Source: Lepidurus packardi (Eukaryota; Arthropoda; Branchiopoda; Notostraca; Triopsidae). Taken from it: a stretch of DNA of 64,000 nt. Position numbers and translations under genes: made by a program. This document shows positions 62,697 to 64,000 of this stretch, piece after piece. Position 1 is the stretch's first letter. Every line of letters starts with the position of its first letter. The notes under the pieces are model-generated. The model searched no databases. It was not told the origin of the DNA and was given only the letters and a program-made list of their open reading frames with translations. The stretch covers positions 7,445,001-7,509,000 of the forward strand of contig JAKZAN010000006.1 of NCBI GenBank assembly GCA_023053545.1. Direction: 5' to 3'.

Positions 62697-63693
62697 GTAG
62701 TAAGAGAAAAAGGGAAAGACTTTGCAGCATCAACACGTTTTTGCCTCCTTTCCTTCCCCATCCATCGTCCGAGTTAAACGTATTTATTTGTCTACTCCCA
62801 TTAAACGCTATCGAGGCGCTCGTCTCGGGCGTTCTTTGGATGGAAAGTTTGCCTGAGCTAAACATTGCTCGCTTCCTGGGATGCGCTGCCAAAAACTCAA
62901 CAACCTTCACCTATTATTAAGCCCCGTCCTGTAGCTCGAACTTTTAGATTGGTACCTTAGTTTTCAAGTTGACAGAAACAACTCGGGTTGATGCCTTTGA
63001 TTAATTGCGCCCATCAACACTTGTTTTAATCCTGTTATGTTGCCCGCTTTTCTAGGTGTCTGTCTGTGCACCCGCCGAAGGTGAATTGCATAGAGGAGAC
63101 GTGTTGACAAACATCAATGGCCATGACGTTGCGAACCTAACTCACCAAAGCGCCCAAGAACTGATCAAAAACGCTGGCAACACCATCTCCCTCATCGTAA
63201 ACAGGCAAATACCAATAAATTCCACTATTCTGACGTTATTTTTATGTTATTTTATCTCCTTACAATGTTTTAAAGTTAAAAGTCCTTATTTTCAATGCAA
63301 GTGATTGTCCATAATTGTATTACATAATAGTACAGACTAGCAAAGAGCAGATGCTCACGCTGGTTAAATATTTTAAAAAATGTTCTAAAGAAAATGAACC
63401 TTAATAGAAGTTTGTTTTTGTTATTTAGGGCGGGATCTGGTCAATCTGGAGCTCCTGCACCCGCAAACGCAGCTCCTAAACCGGCGCCTGTTTCATCGAA
63501 TGCTGCGAATGCTACTCGGAAAGTGAGTACCATGTCCGGGCATGCTGTACCGCGAAAAATCTCCGATATTATGGCCAGTCCGGTGGAAAACCTTCCCGTG
63601 ACAGTTTTCCCCAGTTCCGAAGCTGCTAATCTAGCTTCAGCTGCCGAAGAATTATTCGAACGCGACAGGGAACGTGCCTTGGTTACCCATCAG
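62586..63693 (+). CDS. PDZ-domain protein of ALP/Enigma/ZASP type, first three coding exons, 3' partial
   Basis: Exons 62586-62696, 63056-63204 and 63429-63693 give 175 codons in one frame, starting at the ATG MAKTTLTVVLNRDG. A PDZ domain covers about residues 6-86. Its peptide-binding loop is PWGFRL (18-23), followed by RGGVDLTEPFIVQKV, GDVLTNINGHDVANLTHQSAQELI and ISLIVNR. The PWGFRLxGG-D pattern at the extreme N-terminus is typical of ALP/Enigma/ZASP proteins, which bind alpha-actinin at muscle Z-discs and usually end in LIM domains. Downstream comes an Ala/Pro-rich linker and KISDIMASPVENLPVTVF, which I do not recognise as a ZM motif. The rest lies beyond the window, so LIM domains are unconfirmed. 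Intron 2 uses a GC donor. Confidence 0.85.
63056..63204 (+). CDS. PDZ protein exon 2 (rest of PDZ domain)
   Basis: Acceptor cttttctag. It encodes VSVCAPAEGELHRGDVLTNI through ISLIVN plus two bases of Arg. It ends at acag/gcaaat, a GC donor in phase 2. The GT eight bases earlier (atc/gtaaac) would put exon 3 into a frame with an early stop, so the GC donor is preferred. Confidence 0.8.
63429..63693 (+). CDS. PDZ protein exon 3 (linker)
   Basis: Acceptor gttatttag. It encodes AGSGQSGAPAPANAAPKPAP, a Ser/Thr linker, RKISDIMASPVEN and EELFERDRERALVTHQ, ending at donor caggtactt in phase 0. The gene continues past the window. Confidence 0.78.
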
Positions 63694-64000
63694 GTACTTT
63701 TATCTTATTAGCGCTCATGTAAATATCCTCCCACACTTCACTAATAAATCTGAAAGCGGCGTAGAAGGGGTGAGTCTTCCTTGGGAACATTTGGAGACAG
63801 GAACATTTGTGTAAGACACTGAACACGTGCCAAAGCTGCATCTTGTTGCTCTATGACAGTTTTTCCTGTTTGGAAACATTGCCTTAGATGCAAGAATCCA
63901 TTTCAACCCATGCCTGGCATGGCGCCCATACTTGAAACACTCGGGTAGTTGCTTATTAAATGCCTTTAAATAGTCCTAGTAGGGGTGGACGGGCGTTGGG
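63694..64000 (+). other. Intron of the PDZ gene, cut by the window end
   Basis: After donor caggtactt. No further exon recognised. Confidence 0.6.

Noticed and set aside
1..64000. CRISPR array or prokaryote-type operon
   Set aside because: No regularly spaced identical repeats; spliced homeobox, golgin and PDZ genes show this is animal nuclear DNA.

Overview
This is animal nuclear DNA, almost certainly from an arthropod. It carries most of a cut (Cux-superclass) homeobox locus in an ancestral arrangement, with two proteins of different function interleaved on the + strand: the transcription factor Cut and the Golgi membrane protein CASP. Cut matches insect Cut closely, including an arthropod-type N-terminus ending ...FWQQ, near-identical CUT repeats 2 and 3 and two conserved C-terminal motifs. 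Several introns are only 58-85 bp, next to others of 7-18 kb, and a compact PDZ gene follows closely. A crustacean such as a Daphnia-like branchiopod would fit, but the species assignment is inference.

Layout. 1-13135: non-coding sequence with MITE-type repeats; the 5' exons of CASP must lie upstream or be unrecognised here. 13136-15643: four coiled-coil exons specific to the long CASP/Cux-type transcript. 15644-33969: an 18.3 kb intron of that transcript, which contains an internally deleted Tigger/pogo transposon (16863-17693), a GC-rich candidate promoter (about 18.8-19.4 kb), degenerate tandem repeats (21.1-21.6 kb) and the private first coding exon of Cut (22066-22158). 33970-42533: three coiled-coil exons shared by both proteins. 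42954-56466: Cut-only exons with CUT1, CUT2, CUT3, homeodomain and stop. 59208-60280: CASP-only exons with the terminal coiled coil, one transmembrane segment and stop. 60490-60562: tRNA-Val(AAC). 62586-63693: first three exons of a PDZ-domain gene (ALP/Enigma/ZASP type) that runs off the window, with a GC-AG intron.

How it works together. Starting at the internal promoter, exon 22066-22158 joins 33970 and gives a 1686-residue Cut reading frame; the exon lengths sum to a whole number of codons. From the upstream promoter, exons 13136-15643 lead into the same shared coiled coil and then skip all Cut exons to 59208, giving CASP (535 residues visible, 5' end missing). The donor at 42534 can join either the Cut or the CASP acceptor in the same phase, and both junctions encode glycine.

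The non-coding part is rich in small DNA transposons: a TTAA-flanked MITE family (four near-complete copies and one fragment), a hAT-like MITE nested in one copy, the deleted Tigger, a 130 bp inverted-repeat element, and several local duplications, one of which copied a 3' splice site. No intact transposase, CRISPR array or other protein gene was recognised.
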